A stretch of DNA of 64,000 nt from Haemophilus haemolyticus_L (GCF_003490595.1 NZ_QQGY01000003.1:143311-207310), one strand, 5' to 3'; counted from the stretch's first letter, positions 17,632-25,659 are shown. Notes: a model not told the origin generated them from the sequence alone. Numbers and translations: made by a program.

Positions 17632-17955
17632 ATGGAAACCTTAGACAAAATCAAAAAGCAAATTAGTGAAAATCCAATTCTTATTTATATGAAAGGTTCA
17701 CCAAAATTACCATCTTGTGGCTTTTCTGCTCGTGCATCTGAAGCATTGATGAATTGTAAAGTACCTTTTGGTTATGTGGATATTTTGCAACATCCAGATA
17801 TTCGTGCTGAATTACCAGCATATGCAAACTGGCCAACTTTCCCGCAATTATGGGTAGAGGGGGAATTAATTGGTGGTTGTGATATCATTTTAGAGATGTA
17901 TCAATCTGGTGAATTACAAACTTTATTAGCAGAAGTGGCAGCAAAACACGCTTAA
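17632..17955 (+). CDS. grxD: Monothiol glutaredoxin Grx4
   Basis: The 107-residue monothiol glutaredoxin has the CGFS active site (C29-S32, in LPSCGFSARA), the GSH-binding TFPQLWVEGELIGGCDI segment and a C-terminal helix. CGFS glutaredoxins hold a [2Fe-2S] cluster with glutathione and pass it to target proteins, often with BolA partners, rather than reducing disulfides. It is a single gene with its own extended -10 promoter and terminator, downstream of ompA. Confidence 0.95.
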   Translation: METLDKIKKQISENPILIYMKGSPKLPSCGFSARASEALMNCKVPFGYVDILQHPDIRAELPAYANWPTFPQLWVEGELIGGCDIILEMYQSGELQTLLAEVAAKHA

Positions 17956-17971
17956 GATATGAGAAAAATGA

Positions 17972-17994
17972 AACCCGCTTATAGCGGGTTTTTT
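17972..17994 (+). terminator. grxD terminator
   Basis: AACCCGC-TTATA-GCGGGTT followed by TTTTA. It lies between grxD and convergent hisC. Confidence 0.9.
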
Positions 17995-18028
17995 ATACAA
18001 ATAAATTTGTTTTTATTGAACACATAGT

Positions 18029-19129
18029 CTAGGCAAGTTTTAATACCTTAGAAAGTGCGGTAAAAAATCGATCATTTTCTTCAGGTAAACCAATACTTAT
18101 GCGTAAATGATTCGGCATGCCATAACCAGCAATAGGGCGAACAATTACGCCTTCGCGTAATAACGCATCATAAATTGGGGCTGCAGATTGTTTGAAATCA
18201 ATCGTTATAAAATTTCCTTTGGAAGGAATATATTCTAATTGATGATGTTGGCAGAACTCTTCATAACGTCGCATTTCTACTCGATTATTTTCAGCTACTT
18301 TCTCAACAAATTCATCGTCATTCATTACGGCAACTGCAGCGGTTAATGCCAAAGAATTACAGTTAAATGGTTGTCGAACTCGATTTAATAAATCTGCGAT
18401 TTCTGGATTAGATACAGCATAACCAATGCGTAAACCTGCTAAACCATAGGCTTTAGAAAGAGAGCGTGAAATAATTAAATTTGAATATTTTTTTAATAAA
18501 CGGAATGAGTCTACTCGTTCTTCAGATCTGGTAAATTCAGTGTAGGCTTCATCTAATACCACGATTACATTTTGGGGAACTTCTACTAAAAAATCTTCAA
18601 TTTCTTGTGACGTTAAAAAATTACCCGTTGGATTATTGGGATTAGCAATGTAAATGAGCTTTGTTTTATCAGAAAGTGCGGTCAAAAATCCTTGTAAATC
18701 GTGCCCCCAATTTTTAGCTGGAACTTCTTTCGAAATTGCATTAATCGCTTTAGTTACTAAAGGATAAACGATAAAGGCATATTGTGAATAAATGATTTCA
18801 TCGCCTTCGGTTGCGAAAGTGTGAGCAAAAAGTTCTAATAAATCATTTGAGCCATTTCCGAGCGTAATTTGATTTGGTTGAACGCCAAATTTTTTTGCGA
18901 TAGTTTGTTTTAGTTCAAAGCCATTCGCATCTGGATAACGAGTCAGTTTATCTAATTGTTCGAAAATTGCTTTTTTTGCACTTTCTGGAAAACCAAATGG
19001 GTTTTCGTTTGAGGCAAGTTTAACGATATTGGAAATACCAAGTTCTCGTTCTAATTCTTCAATGGGTTTGCCTGCTTGATAAGGGGATAAGGATTGTACG
19101 CCACGATTGGCAATGTTGATGTACTGCAT
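18029..19129 (-). CDS. hisC: Histidinol-phosphate aminotransferase
   Basis: PLP-dependent class I/II aminotransferase of histidine synthesis (imidazole-acetol phosphate to histidinol phosphate). The 366-residue protein contains LASNENPFGFP near the N-terminus, YIANPNNPTGN, VVLDEAYTEF and the PLP lysine in ISRSLSKAYGLAGLRIGY. It sits next to serC rather than in the his operon, and Haemophilus has a second hisC-like gene, so it may serve aromatic or other keto acids as well. serC ends about 90 nt upstream. Confidence 0.92.
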   Translation of the reverse strand: MQYINIANRGVQSLSPYQAGKPIEELERELGISNIVKLASNENPFGFPESAKKAIFEQLDKLTRYPDANGFELKQTIAKKFGVQPNQITLGNGSNDLLELFAHTFATEGDEIIYSQYAFIVYPLVTKAINAISKEVPAKNWGHDLQGFLTALSDKTKLIYIANPNNPTGNFLTSQEIEDFLVEVPQNVIVVLDEAYTEFTRSEERVDSFRLLKKYSNLIISRSLSKAYGLAGLRIGYAVSNPEIADLLNRVRQPFNCNSLALTAAVAVMNDDEFVEKVAENNRVEMRRYEEFCQHHQLEYIPSKGNFITIDFKQSAAPIYDALLREGVIVRPIAGYGMPNHLRISIGLPEENDRFFTALSKVLKLA

Positions 19130-19218
19130 AGTGTTATTTGAAAATATTGATGTGGATTAGGATGAATTTTCAAGTAAATTTGGGCGTAGTAAATACGCCC
19201 ATTGAAAATGTTCTTTAA

Positions 19219-20307
19219 CTATTGAGGAAGATTTTCAGCTTCAAATTTTTTCATAAATGAAATGAGTGCCTCAACGCCTTCCTGTGGCATAGCATTATAA
19301 ATAGATGCTCGCATTCCACCTAAAACCTTGTGGCCTTTCAAAGCTTGTAAGCCCGCAGCAGTAGATTCTGCGACAAATTTTGCATCTAATTCAGCATTAC
19401 CAGTGATGAAAGTGACATTCATTGTTGAGCGGTTTTCTTTTGCTACCACATTGCGGTAAAGTTTGCTCGAATCAATATAATCATAAAGGGTTTGTGCTTT
19501 TAGCGTATTACGTTTTGCGATCACTGCTAAGCCCCCCATCTCTTTAAGATGTTTAAATACGAGGGAACATAAATACCAAGCAAATGTTGGTGGTGTATTG
19601 ATCATTGAGTCTGCATCACGTTGAGTAGCATAATTCCAAATAGATGGGGTTTCTTTACGTGCATTGCCGATTAAATCATCACGAATAATGACTAATGTAA
19701 TGCCCGCAGGACCAAGATTTTTTTGCGCACCAGCATAAATTACACCAAATTTACTGATATCGATTTGGCGTGAAAGAATATTTGAAGACATATCAGCGAC
19801 CAATATGGCATCGCCCACATTTGGTACATCAAAAATCTCTACACCACTAATAGTTTCATTCGGGCAATAATGAACGTAGTCATATTGATCAGCAATATGG
19901 CTAAAATCAAGATCGGTAATTTGAGTCTGTTCGCCATTTTCTACGATAGTGATTTCATCAATTTCTGCAAAATTTCTTGCTTCTTTTGCCGCTGTCGCTG
20001 ACCAATGTCCACTATTTAAATAAAGGGCTTTGCCTTTTTTACCGATTAAGTTCATCGGAATCGCTGCAAATTGACCGCGAGCACCACCTTGTAGGAAAAG
20101 TACGCGATAGTTATCAGGAATATTGTAAACCTCACGTAGATCTTTTTCTGCTTGAGCAATAAGTTCCATGAAATATTTACCGCGATGGCTTACTTCCATC
20201 ACGGACACACCTTGATTGAGCCAGTTTGTCAGTTCACCTTGTGCTTTTTGTAGCACTTCTGGAAAAATCATCGCTGGGCCAGCGCTAAAATTAAAGACTT
20301 GTGACAT
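19219..20307 (-). CDS. serC: Phosphoserine aminotransferase
   Basis: PLP enzyme that makes phosphoserine from 3-phosphohydroxypyruvate (and 4-phosphohydroxythreonine for vitamin B6). The 362-residue protein shows FNFSAGPAMIFPEVL, SHRGKYF, FLQGGARGQFA, the PLP lysine in IYAGAQKNLGPAG, and the C-terminal GGMRASIYNAMP substrate-binding arginine segment. It is followed by hisC on the same strand, a pairing of two amino-transfer steps; the 5' side faces yeeX. Confidence 0.96.
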   Translation of the reverse strand: MSQVFNFSAGPAMIFPEVLQKAQGELTNWLNQGVSVMEVSHRGKYFMELIAQAEKDLREVYNIPDNYRVLFLQGGARGQFAAIPMNLIGKKGKALYLNSGHWSATAAKEARNFAEIDEITIVENGEQTQITDLDFSHIADQYDYVHYCPNETISGVEIFDVPNVGDAILVADMSSNILSRQIDISKFGVIYAGAQKNLGPAGITLVIIRDDLIGNARKETPSIWNYATQRDADSMINTPPTFAWYLCSLVFKHLKEMGGLAVIAKRNTLKAQTLYDYIDSSKLYRNVVAKENRSTMNVTFITGNAELDAKFVAESTAAGLQALKGHKVLGGMRASIYNAMPQEGVEALISFMKKFEAENLPQ

Positions 20308-20428
20308 TGTGTTTCCTTATTTTTGTAGATAGTTGGATCTGTTTTATCACTACAAAAGCAGAGAATCAACGGTTTTTCGGTAAATAAAAAATTTTTTTGA
20401 GCTGACTCACAAAATTTACTTTCAGCTT

Positions 20429-20457
20429 TTGACGAATTACCAAAAAGAGGCTACATT
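20429..20457 (+). promoter_or_regulatory. yeeX promoter
   Basis: TTGACG (20429-20434), 17-nt spacer, TACATT (20452-20457); the start would be near 20464, about 29 nt before the ATG. Confidence 0.6.
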
Positions 20458-20492
20458 ACCGCCATCAATTTTCTTACTAAAAGAGAGTCATT

Positions 20493-20837
20493 ATGGAAAC
20501 TGTAAACAAGCAATCTTTCCAAGAAGTGTTGGAATACGTGCGTATGTATCGTTCGAAAAACAAAATTAAGCGCGACATGGAAGACAATAATCGTAAAATC
20601 CGTGACAATCAAAAACGCGTATTATTGTTAGATAACTTAAATCAATATATTCGTGATGATATGACCATAGAAGAGGTGCGTGGAATTATTGAAAGTATGC
20701 GTGATGACTATGAAGGTCGTGTTGATGATTATACGATTCGTAATGCAGAGCTTTCTACGCAACGTCGAGAGATCAGTGCGAAAATGAAAAGTCAGAAAAA
20801 AGCTCATGCGGAATTATTGAAAAATTCTGAAAAATAA
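20493..20837 (+). CDS. yeeX: DUF496 family protein YeeX
   Basis: The 114-residue, highly charged, mostly helical coiled-coil protein closely follows E. coli YeeX (DUF496): SFQEVLEYVRMYRSKNK, KIRDNQKRVLLLDNL and YEGRVDDYTIRNAELS are the conserved blocks. The function is unknown; the long heptad-like helices suggest a dimer. It is a single gene with a good promoter and its own strong terminator, between serC (divergent) and the pab genes (convergent). Confidence 0.92.
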   Translation: METVNKQSFQEVLEYVRMYRSKNKIKRDMEDNNRKIRDNQKRVLLLDNLNQYIRDDMTIEEVRGIIESMRDDYEGRVDDYTIRNAELSTQRREISAKMKSQKKAHAELLKNSEK

Positions 20838-20840
20838 AAA

Positions 20841-20872
20841 ATAAGCCGACTGAATCAGTCGGCTTATTTTTT
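20841..20872. terminator. Bidirectional terminator between yeeX and pabC-like gene
   Basis: ATAAGCCGACTGA / TCAGTCGGCTTAT forms a perfect stem with T-runs on both strands. It reaches the stop codon of the convergent gene. Confidence 0.9.
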
Positions 20873-21437
20873 ATAAGCTATTCATTGCATTAATGATTTT
20901 AATTTCATCAAAATTGACAATATCTTCTTGGAATATTGTGCTTTCTTGAATTTTCCCCTCTTGTAATAATTTTTCTCGTTGTGTGCCTCTAAGTAATGGG
21001 GTGTCTGGTGTGTACCATTTTTCTCCTTGGCGGAAGATTAAATTCCCAATGGAACAATCTGTCACTTTTCCATTTTTGATAATAATAATTTCATCACAAG
21101 TGCCTCGTTGAGTAAATAATGTATTAATTAAACTGCGATCAGAATATTTCAAGCCATATTCGATATCGTCAAAAATTATAGGTTGAAAAGTGCGGTAAAT
21201 TTTTCGATAGTATTCAAAATATTGAATTTGTGTGGTTTCGGCATTGTAATCAATGCGGCAGCGAACTAATCGATTTTGTAAGTAAGCAGGCAGTTGAATG
21301 AGTGAAAAAAGATTAAAAATTTTCACCGCACTTTCGCCATAATATTCACGCAAACTACGTTCATATCGCGCTTGGTGTAAATCGATATTTTGAATTTTCC
21401 CGTTTTCAATACAAAGGGTTTCAAATAGAGGATACAT
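20871..21437 (-). CDS. pabC: Aminodeoxychorismate lyase-like PLP enzyme (short PabC)
   Basis: The 188-residue class IV aminotransferase-fold protein is shorter than E. coli PabC (269 aa). The catalytic lysine appears in YGLKYSDRSLINTLF, and the C-terminal half has the CDEIIIIKNGKVTDCSIGNLIFR strand pattern of the IlvE/PabC fold. Context argues strongly for 4-aminobenzoate formation: its ATG overlaps the pabB stop by one base and pabA is divergent next door. The short length is a Haemophilus trait or a minimal form; activity is inferred. Confidence 0.83.
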   Translation of the reverse strand: MYPLFETLCIENGKIQNIDLHQARYERSLREYYGESAVKIFNLFSLIQLPAYLQNRLVRCRIDYNAETTQIQYFEYYRKIYRTFQPIIFDDIEYGLKYSDRSLINTLFTQRGTCDEIIIIKNGKVTDCSIGNLIFRQGEKWYTPDTPLLRGTQREKLLQEGKIQESTIFQEDIVNFDEIKIINAMNSL

Positions 21438-22423
21438 TAATGAGCACCTTCAATCGGTAAATAGACTTTTTCTAACAATTCTTCATATTCATCTTGCACA
21501 TTGCTATGAATGGTAATTCCGCCTCCGCTATGAAAATAGAATTTTTCATCTACTTGGGAAATAAATCGAATTGCCACCGCACTTTGTAGTGTTTTACCAT
21601 CAAATATGCCAAAAATTCCTGTGTAATAACCGCGTTTTTGTTTTTCTGCCTGTTGAAGAATTTGTGTGGTTTTTTCTTTTGGCGCGCCACTAATGGAACC
21701 GGCAGGCAAGAGTGTCGCTAAAATATCCCCAATTTGATTTTGCCAGTTTTCATTCAATTTTCCGCAAATTTCAGAACTGGTTTGCAGTATTTCACCTTTT
21801 TGTGTTTTGATACGATCGATATAACGAAATTTTTTCATCTGAATGTTTTGTGCCACCATGGATAAATCGTTACGCATCAAATCAACAATCGTGTAATGTT
21901 CGCGTTGTTCTTTTTCATTTGTGAGCAACTGATTTTCTGCATCGAGCAGAGATGCATTAATTGTCCCTTTCATGGGATAAGTAAAAATGTTGTTGTCATG
22001 AATATTGACAAAACATTCTGGTGAGAAGCAAACAAATTGATCTTTTAACCACAATTTATAAGGTGCATTTGTTTGATGAAAAATCTGTTCAAGTGAAATA
22101 TTTCCTGAAATTTCAGTGGGGTAGGTGAGATTTAATAAATAAGAATTGCCTTTTTGCAATTCACTTTGAACAAGTTCAAAACCTTGTTGATAACGCGAGA
22201 AGGGCATTGGATGTTTGGTAAAATTAAGAGGGATAGGTTGTGGAAAAATTGTGCTATTTTTTTTCCCTAAAATATCAAAATAAATGCCTTGTTGTGCAGA
22301 ATTTTCGAGAGGACAAATCAATGGCTTTTCTTTTTCAAAATCAATGAGAAAGAAAAATGGCGTGCGTTGTTTGCCATAATGATTAGCCTGTTCAATAAAA
22401 TGTTGCATTGTGCTTTGTGCCAT
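21437..22423 (-). CDS. pabB: Aminodeoxychorismate synthase component I
   Basis: Makes 4-amino-4-deoxychorismate from chorismate and ammonia supplied by PabA, for folate. The 328-residue protein is mostly the chorismate-binding domain: YPMKGTI has the lysine that distinguishes PabB (PxKGT) from anthranilate synthase (PxAGT); LMRNDLS and PAGSISGAPKEKT are also present. It lacks most of the N-terminal domain of E. coli PabB (453 aa). It is translationally coupled to pabC and divergent from pabA, 41 nt away. Confidence 0.9.
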   Translation of the reverse strand: MAQSTMQHFIEQANHYGKQRTPFFFLIDFEKEKPLICPLENSAQQGIYFDILGKKNSTIFPQPIPLNFTKHPMPFSRYQQGFELVQSELQKGNSYLLNLTYPTEISGNISLEQIFHQTNAPYKLWLKDQFVCFSPECFVNIHDNNIFTYPMKGTINASLLDAENQLLTNEKEQREHYTIVDLMRNDLSMVAQNIQMKKFRYIDRIKTQKGEILQTSSEICGKLNENWQNQIGDILATLLPAGSISGAPKEKTTQILQQAEKQKRGYYTGIFGIFDGKTLQSAVAIRFISQVDEKFYFHSGGGITIHSNVQDEYEELLEKVYLPIEGAH

Positions 22424-22442
22424 TTTGCGTAAAATTGCCCGA

Positions 22443-22471
22443 TTATAACGAATGCCGAGCGGTTATGAAAT
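22443..22471 (-). promoter_or_regulatory. pabB promoter
   Basis: On the minus strand a perfect TATAAT (22448-22443) lies 17 nt after TTTCAT (22471-22466), inside the start of pabA. The start would leave a very short leader (about 13 nt) before the pabB ATG. Confidence 0.5.
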
Positions 22472-23046
22472 TACTCATCATTAATAATCACGATTCTTTT
22501 ACTTTTAATTTGGTGGATTTAATTCGAAAATTAAATGTGCCTTATGATGTTTTAAACGTGGAAGATTTGAAAGAAAATACAGCGGAGAACTATAGTCATA
22601 TATTGATTTCACCGGGGCCTGATGTGCCACGCGCTTATCCACAACTTTTTTCCATGTTGGAAAAATATTATCAGCAAAAATCTATTTTAGGTGTGTGTTT
22701 AGGGCATCAAACCTTATGCGAATTTTTTGGTGGTACATTGTATAACTTACAGAAAGTCCGTCATGGGCAGAAACGAACATTAAAAGTGCGGTCAAATTCT
22801 CCATTATTTTTTAGCCTTCCAAGCGAATTTAATATCGGGCTATATCATTCTTGGGGCGTACAGGAAGAAGATTTTCCTGATTGCCTAGAAATTACCGCAC
22901 TTTGTGATGAGGGCGTGGTAATGGCGATTCAGCATAAATCGTTACCAATTTATAGTGTTCAGTTTCATCCAGAATCTTATATGTCTGATTTTGGTGAACA
23001 AATTCTGCGTAATTGGTTGGCTATTCCTGCTACGATTAACCCATAA
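22465..23046 (+). CDS. pabA: Aminodeoxychorismate synthase glutaminase component (PabA/TrpG type)
   Basis: The 193-residue class I glutamine amidotransferase releases ammonia for PabB. The catalytic triad is visible: Cys in GVCLGHQTL, and His and Glu in QFHPESYM. The oxyanion segment ISPGPDVP is also present. The open frame extends 57 nt upstream into pabB, but the ATG at 22465 (MKLLIINNHDSFTFN) matches family starts. Divergent pabB makes PabA the natural role, although such subunits can also serve TrpE. Confidence 0.9.
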   Translation: MKLLIINNHDSFTFNLVDLIRKLNVPYDVLNVEDLKENTAENYSHILISPGPDVPRAYPQLFSMLEKYYQQKSILGVCLGHQTLCEFFGGTLYNLQKVRHGQKRTLKVRSNSPLFFSLPSEFNIGLYHSWGVQEEDFPDCLEITALCDEGVVMAIQHKSLPIYSVQFHPESYMSDFGEQILRNWLAIPATINP

Positions 23047-23052
23047 TACCGC

Positions 23053-23080
23053 TTGCTTATTAAGCAAAAATACGTATTAT
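23053..23080 (+). promoter_or_regulatory. metK promoter
   Basis: TTGCTT (23053-23058), 16-nt spacer, TATTAT (23075-23080). The predicted start near 23087 falls inside the met boxes. Confidence 0.6.
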
Positions 23081-23104
23081 AGCCGTCTATACGTCAATAC
23101 ATCC
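23081..23104 (+). promoter_or_regulatory. MetJ operator: three tandem met boxes
   Basis: Three contiguous 8-mers, AGCCGTCT, ATACGTCA and ATACATCC, match the met box AGACGTCT at 7, 6 and 5 positions. They lie just after the -10 and immediately upstream of metK, a classic MetJ target. Repression by MetJ with S-adenosylmethionine as corepressor is inferred from the family. Confidence 0.7.
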
Positions 23105-23130
23105 AAATTTAAAAGAAAAAGAGAGAAAAT

Positions 23131-24285
23131 ATGTCTAGCTATTTATTTACATCTGAATCTGTCTCTGAAGGGCATCCAGATAAAATTGCCGATCAAATTT
23201 CTGATGCGGTACTTGATGAAATCCTAAAACAAGATCCAAAAGCTCGAGTAGCTTGTGAGACCTATGTAAAAACTGGTATGGCATTGGTTGGTGGTGAAAT
23301 TACAACATCAGCATGGGTCGATATTGAGAATTTAACGCGTAAAGTGATTTGTGATATTGGTTATGAACATTCTGAAATGGGTTTTGATGGCCATTCTTGT
23401 GCGGTGCTTAATGCGATTGGTAAACAATCTGCAGATATTAATCAAGGCGTTGATCGTGAAAATCCATTAGATCAGGGCGCAGGAGACCAAGGTATTATGT
23501 TTGGTTATGCCACCAATGAAACAGATGTATTAATGCCAGCAGCTATTACTTATGCACATCGTTTAATGGAAAAACAAGCTGAAGTGCGTAAAAGCGGTAA
23601 ATTAGCATGGTTGCGCCCTGATGCGAAAAGCCAAGTCACGTTAAAATATGAAGATAATAAAATTGTTGGTGTGGATGCGGTTGTACTTTCTACTCAACAT
23701 TCTGAAGAAGTTAGCCAAAAAGATTTACATGAAGGTGTGATGGAAGAAATTATCAAACCTGTATTACCAAGTGAATGGCTTTCTAAAGAAACAAAATTCT
23801 TCATTAATCCGACTGGCCGTTTTGTTATTGGTGGACCGATGGGGGATTGTGGTTTAACTGGTCGTAAAATTATCGTAGATACTTACGGTGGTGCCGCTCG
23901 TCACGGTGGTGGCGCATTCTCAGGAAAAGATCCATCTAAAGTAGATCGTTCCGCTGCTTATGCTGCACGTTATGTCGCAAAAAACATTGTGGCAGCTGGT
24001 TTGGCAGATCGTTGTGAAATCCAACTTTCTTATGCGATTGGTGTGGCTGATCCTACTTCTATCATGGTTGAAACCTTTGGAACTGGAAAAGTTGCGAATG
24101 AATTATTAGTGTCATTAGTGCGTGAATTTTTTGATTTACGTCCTTATGGCTTAATTAAAATGTTAGATTTAATCCAACCAATCTATCGTGAAACGGCAGC
24201 TTATGGTCATTTCGGTCGTGAACAATTCCCTTGGGAAAAAGTGGATCGCGCAGCAGAATTGCGTGTTGCAGCAGGATTAAAATAA
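23131..24285 (+). CDS. metK: S-adenosylmethionine synthetase
   Basis: Makes S-adenosylmethionine from methionine and ATP. The 384-residue protein has FTSESVSEGHPDKIADQISD at the start, the signature hexapeptide region GAGDQGIMFGYA, the P-loop-like GGGAFSGKDPSKVDRS, and DLRPYGLIKMLDL at the end, matching E. coli MetK along its length. The ribosome site GAGAG precedes the ATG. The start is preceded by met boxes. Downstream, between metK and sprT, lies a small antisense-arranged locus. Confidence 0.97.
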   Translation: MSSYLFTSESVSEGHPDKIADQISDAVLDEILKQDPKARVACETYVKTGMALVGGEITTSAWVDIENLTRKVICDIGYEHSEMGFDGHSCAVLNAIGKQSADINQGVDRENPLDQGAGDQGIMFGYATNETDVLMPAAITYAHRLMEKQAEVRKSGKLAWLRPDAKSQVTLKYEDNKIVGVDAVVLSTQHSEEVSQKDLHEGVMEEIIKPVLPSEWLSKETKFFINPTGRFVIGGPMGDCGLTGRKIIVDTYGGAARHGGGAFSGKDPSKVDRSAAYAARYVAKNIVAAGLADRCEIQLSYAIGVADPTSIMVETFGTGKVANELLVSLVREFFDLRPYGLIKMLDLIQPIYRETAAYGHFGREQFPWEKVDRAAELRVAAGLK

Positions 24286-24290
24286 TAGGC

Positions 24291-24319
24291 TTGAATTTTT
24301 AGTTTGAAAGGCTTATATT
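24291..24319 (+). promoter_or_regulatory. Promoter for antisense (antitoxin) RNA
   Basis: TTGAAT (24291-24296), exact 17-nt spacer, TATATT (24314-24319). The start would be near 24325, just after the metK stop and pointing across the small toxin-like ORF on the other strand. Confidence 0.6.
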
Positions 24320-24324
24320 TAGAA

Positions 24325-24346
24325 GGCAACAAGGTTTCTTGTTGCC
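24325..24346. terminator. Hairpin after metK and after the toxin-like ORF
   Basis: GGCAACAA-GGTTTC-TTGTTGCC, an 8-bp stem usable on either strand. The T-runs are weak, so termination efficiency is uncertain. Confidence 0.55.
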
Positions 24347-24363
24347 TTAGTTGGTTTAGGTTG

Positions 24364-24432
24364 CTACCAAGCTGGGGAGCTAAAGGACAGCAACAAGAAC
24401 CCGATAATAATCATTAAGATGATTTTTATCAT
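24364..24432 (-). CDS. Ibs-like type I toxin peptide, 22 residues
   Basis: Tiny ORF missed by length cut-offs. The ATG at 24432 follows a near-perfect ribosome site (AAAGGAGAT, 8 nt upstream of the start). The peptide starts MIKII, is almost entirely Ile/Leu/Met/Phe (residues 4-15), and ends LLLSFSSPAW, with no charge after Lys3. E. coli Ibs toxins (18-19 aa) share this plan: M-M-K/R, a hydrophobic run, then LL-x-SF. A strong promoter runs antisense across it, as in Ibs/Sib loci. Membrane depolarisation is the family's activity; toxicity here is inferred. Confidence 0.7.
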   Translation of the reverse strand: MIKIILMIIIGFLLLSFSSPAW

Positions 24433-24532
24433 AAGGCTATCTCCTTTCAGAGTTGTTAAACAAAGCTGATCGAGATTGAGTTACTGCCTGACCCGCCAGT
24501 CAGGCAATAACGTACCTGACCAACCACTGGTT

Positions 24533-24541
24533 ATTCTATCA
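24533..24541 (-). promoter_or_regulatory. Promoter for Ibs-like mRNA (extended -10)
   Basis: The minus-strand reading TGATAGAAT is an extended -10 (TGn-TAGAAT). It predicts a start near 24526 and a ~94-nt leader containing a strong hairpin (TTGCCTGAC / GTCAGGCAG) that could hide or stage the ribosome site. The -35 is poor. Confidence 0.5.
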
Positions 24542-24549
24542 TATGAAAG

Positions 24550-24576
24550 CTGCTTATTTAGCAGTTTTTTCTTTTC
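24550..24576 (+). terminator. Terminator before sprT, likely end of antisense RNA
   Basis: CTGCTTA-TT-TAGCAG stem followed by TTTTTTCTTTT, ending only 5 nt before the sprT ATG. A terminator in this place makes sense if it ends the upstream antisense RNA rather than an sprT leader. Confidence 0.7.
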
Positions 24577-24580
24577 AATC

Positions 24581-25096
24581 ATGACATCAATATCACTCAT
24601 TCCATTTCGTCATTTAAAAATGCAAGTGCAACGTAAATTGAATCAGTCTTTTCAGCTTGCAGAGGCTTATTTTAAGCGAAAATTTACAATGCCTGAGGTA
24701 AATTATGAGTTGCGTGGCATAAAGGCAGGCGTGGCTTACCTACAAAAAAATGAAATAAAATTTAATCGCACTTTGTTATTAGAAAATGCAGATGAATTTA
24801 TTCGACAAGTTGTACCGCATGAGCTTGCGCATTTGATTGTGTATCAAATGTTTGGCCGTGTAAAACCTCATGGGAAAGAGTGGCAGCTTGTAATGAATAA
24901 AATTTTTAAGCTTCCTGCGGATACTTGTCATCAATTTGATATAAAAAATGTGCAAGGTAAAACCTTTGAATATTGTTGTGCATGCCAAACACATTTTCTA
25001 AGTACTCGTCGTCATAATAGAATAGTGAGAGAAAAGATTGAATATTTATGTAGAAAATGTAAGGGAAAATTAGTTTTTGTCGATGAAATAGAATAA
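24581..25096 (+). CDS. sprT: SprT family zinc metalloprotease-like protein
   Basis: The 171-residue SprT-like protein has the zincin motif HELAH (residues 80-84) and a C-terminal zinc-ribbon (YCCACQTHF near 137; YLCRKCKGK near 156). Eukaryotic Spartan proteases degrade DNA-protein crosslinks; bacterial SprT is poorly characterised. The frame is open a further 105 nt upstream, but that part would cross the antisense locus and a terminator, so the ATG at 24581 is chosen. No clear ribosome site precedes it, which leaves the start somewhat uncertain. Confidence 0.88.
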   Translation: MTSISLIPFRHLKMQVQRKLNQSFQLAEAYFKRKFTMPEVNYELRGIKAGVAYLQKNEIKFNRTLLLENADEFIRQVVPHELAHLIVYQMFGRVKPHGKEWQLVMNKIFKLPADTCHQFDIKNVQGKTFEYCCACQTHFLSTRRHNRIVREKIEYLCRKCKGKLVFVDEIE

Positions 25097-25146
25097 TTTT
25101 TGTGATATATTCTTCCAGTTTATTCAATAAATAAAGGAGTGATCCA

Positions 25147-25659
25147 ATGAAAAAATCTTTATTAGCAGTTATTGTTGGTGCATTTGCCTTTACTTCTGTT
25201 GCAAATGCGAATATCTATGCTGAAGGCGATATCGGTTTATCTCAAACTCAAGCAAACGGCAGTAATAATACTCGAATTGAACCTCGTGTAGCGGTTGGTT
25301 ATAAATTAGGAAATACGCGTGTTGCGGGTGATTATACTCATCATGGAAAAGTTGATGGTGCTAAAATTCACGGTTTAGGTGCATCAGTATTATATGATTT
25401 TGACACGAATTCTAAAGTGCAGCCTTATGTAGGTGCTCGTGTTGCAGCTAACCAGTTTAAATATGATAACAGAGCTAACCAACCATATAGAAGTTCTTCA
25501 GAAATTAAGCTCGGATATGGTGTTGTAGCAGGTGCGAAATATAAATTAGATGGCAACTGGTACGCTAATGGTGGGATTGAGTACAATCGTTTAGGTAATT
25601 TTGATAGTACCAAAGTTAATAACTATGGTGCGAAAGTTGGTGTGGGTTACGGATTCTAA
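25147..25659 (+). CDS. Small outer-membrane beta-barrel (opacity/OmpX-like porin family)
   Basis: The 170-residue protein has a clear signal peptide (MKKSLLAVIVGAFAFTSVANA, residues 1-21) followed by alternating hydrophobic/polar strands and a C-terminal aromatic ending GVGYGF, the outer-membrane insertion signature. The strand count suggests an eight-strand barrel of the Opa/OmpX/NspA type. Surface loops such as NQFKYDNRANQPYRSSSE would be exposed. Possible adhesin or serum-resistance function is suggested by family only. Ribosome site AAGGAGTG. It ends at a terminator shared with the convergent adhesin. Confidence 0.85.
   Translation: MKKSLLAVIVGAFAFTSVANANIYAEGDIGLSQTQANGSNNTRIEPRVAVGYKLGNTRVAGDYTHHGKVDGAKIHGLGASVLYDFDTNSKVQPYVGARVAANQFKYDNRANQPYRSSSEIKLGYGVVAGAKYKLDGNWYANGGIEYNRLGNFDSTKVNNYGAKVGVGYGF

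Larger units (their letters stand above)
24325..24576 (+). ncRNA. Candidate Sib-like antisense antitoxin RNA
   Basis: Predicted plus-strand transcript fully complementary to the 22-codon ORF at 24364-24432 and its ribosome site. The 5' end forms a hairpin (GGCAACAA / TTGTTGCC, 24325-24346). It may end at the internal stem TTGCCTGAC-type hairpin (about 24485-24510) or at the better terminator with a T-run at 24550-24576. E. coli Sib RNAs are ~140-nt cis antisense RNAs to ibs, the same geometry. Ends and expression are inferred. The RNA would silence toxin translation. Confidence 0.55.

Noticed and set aside
24476..24580. N-terminal extension of SprT
   Set aside because: It would run through a terminator hairpin and the antisense locus, has low similarity to SprT proteins, and the ATG at 24581 gives the family length.
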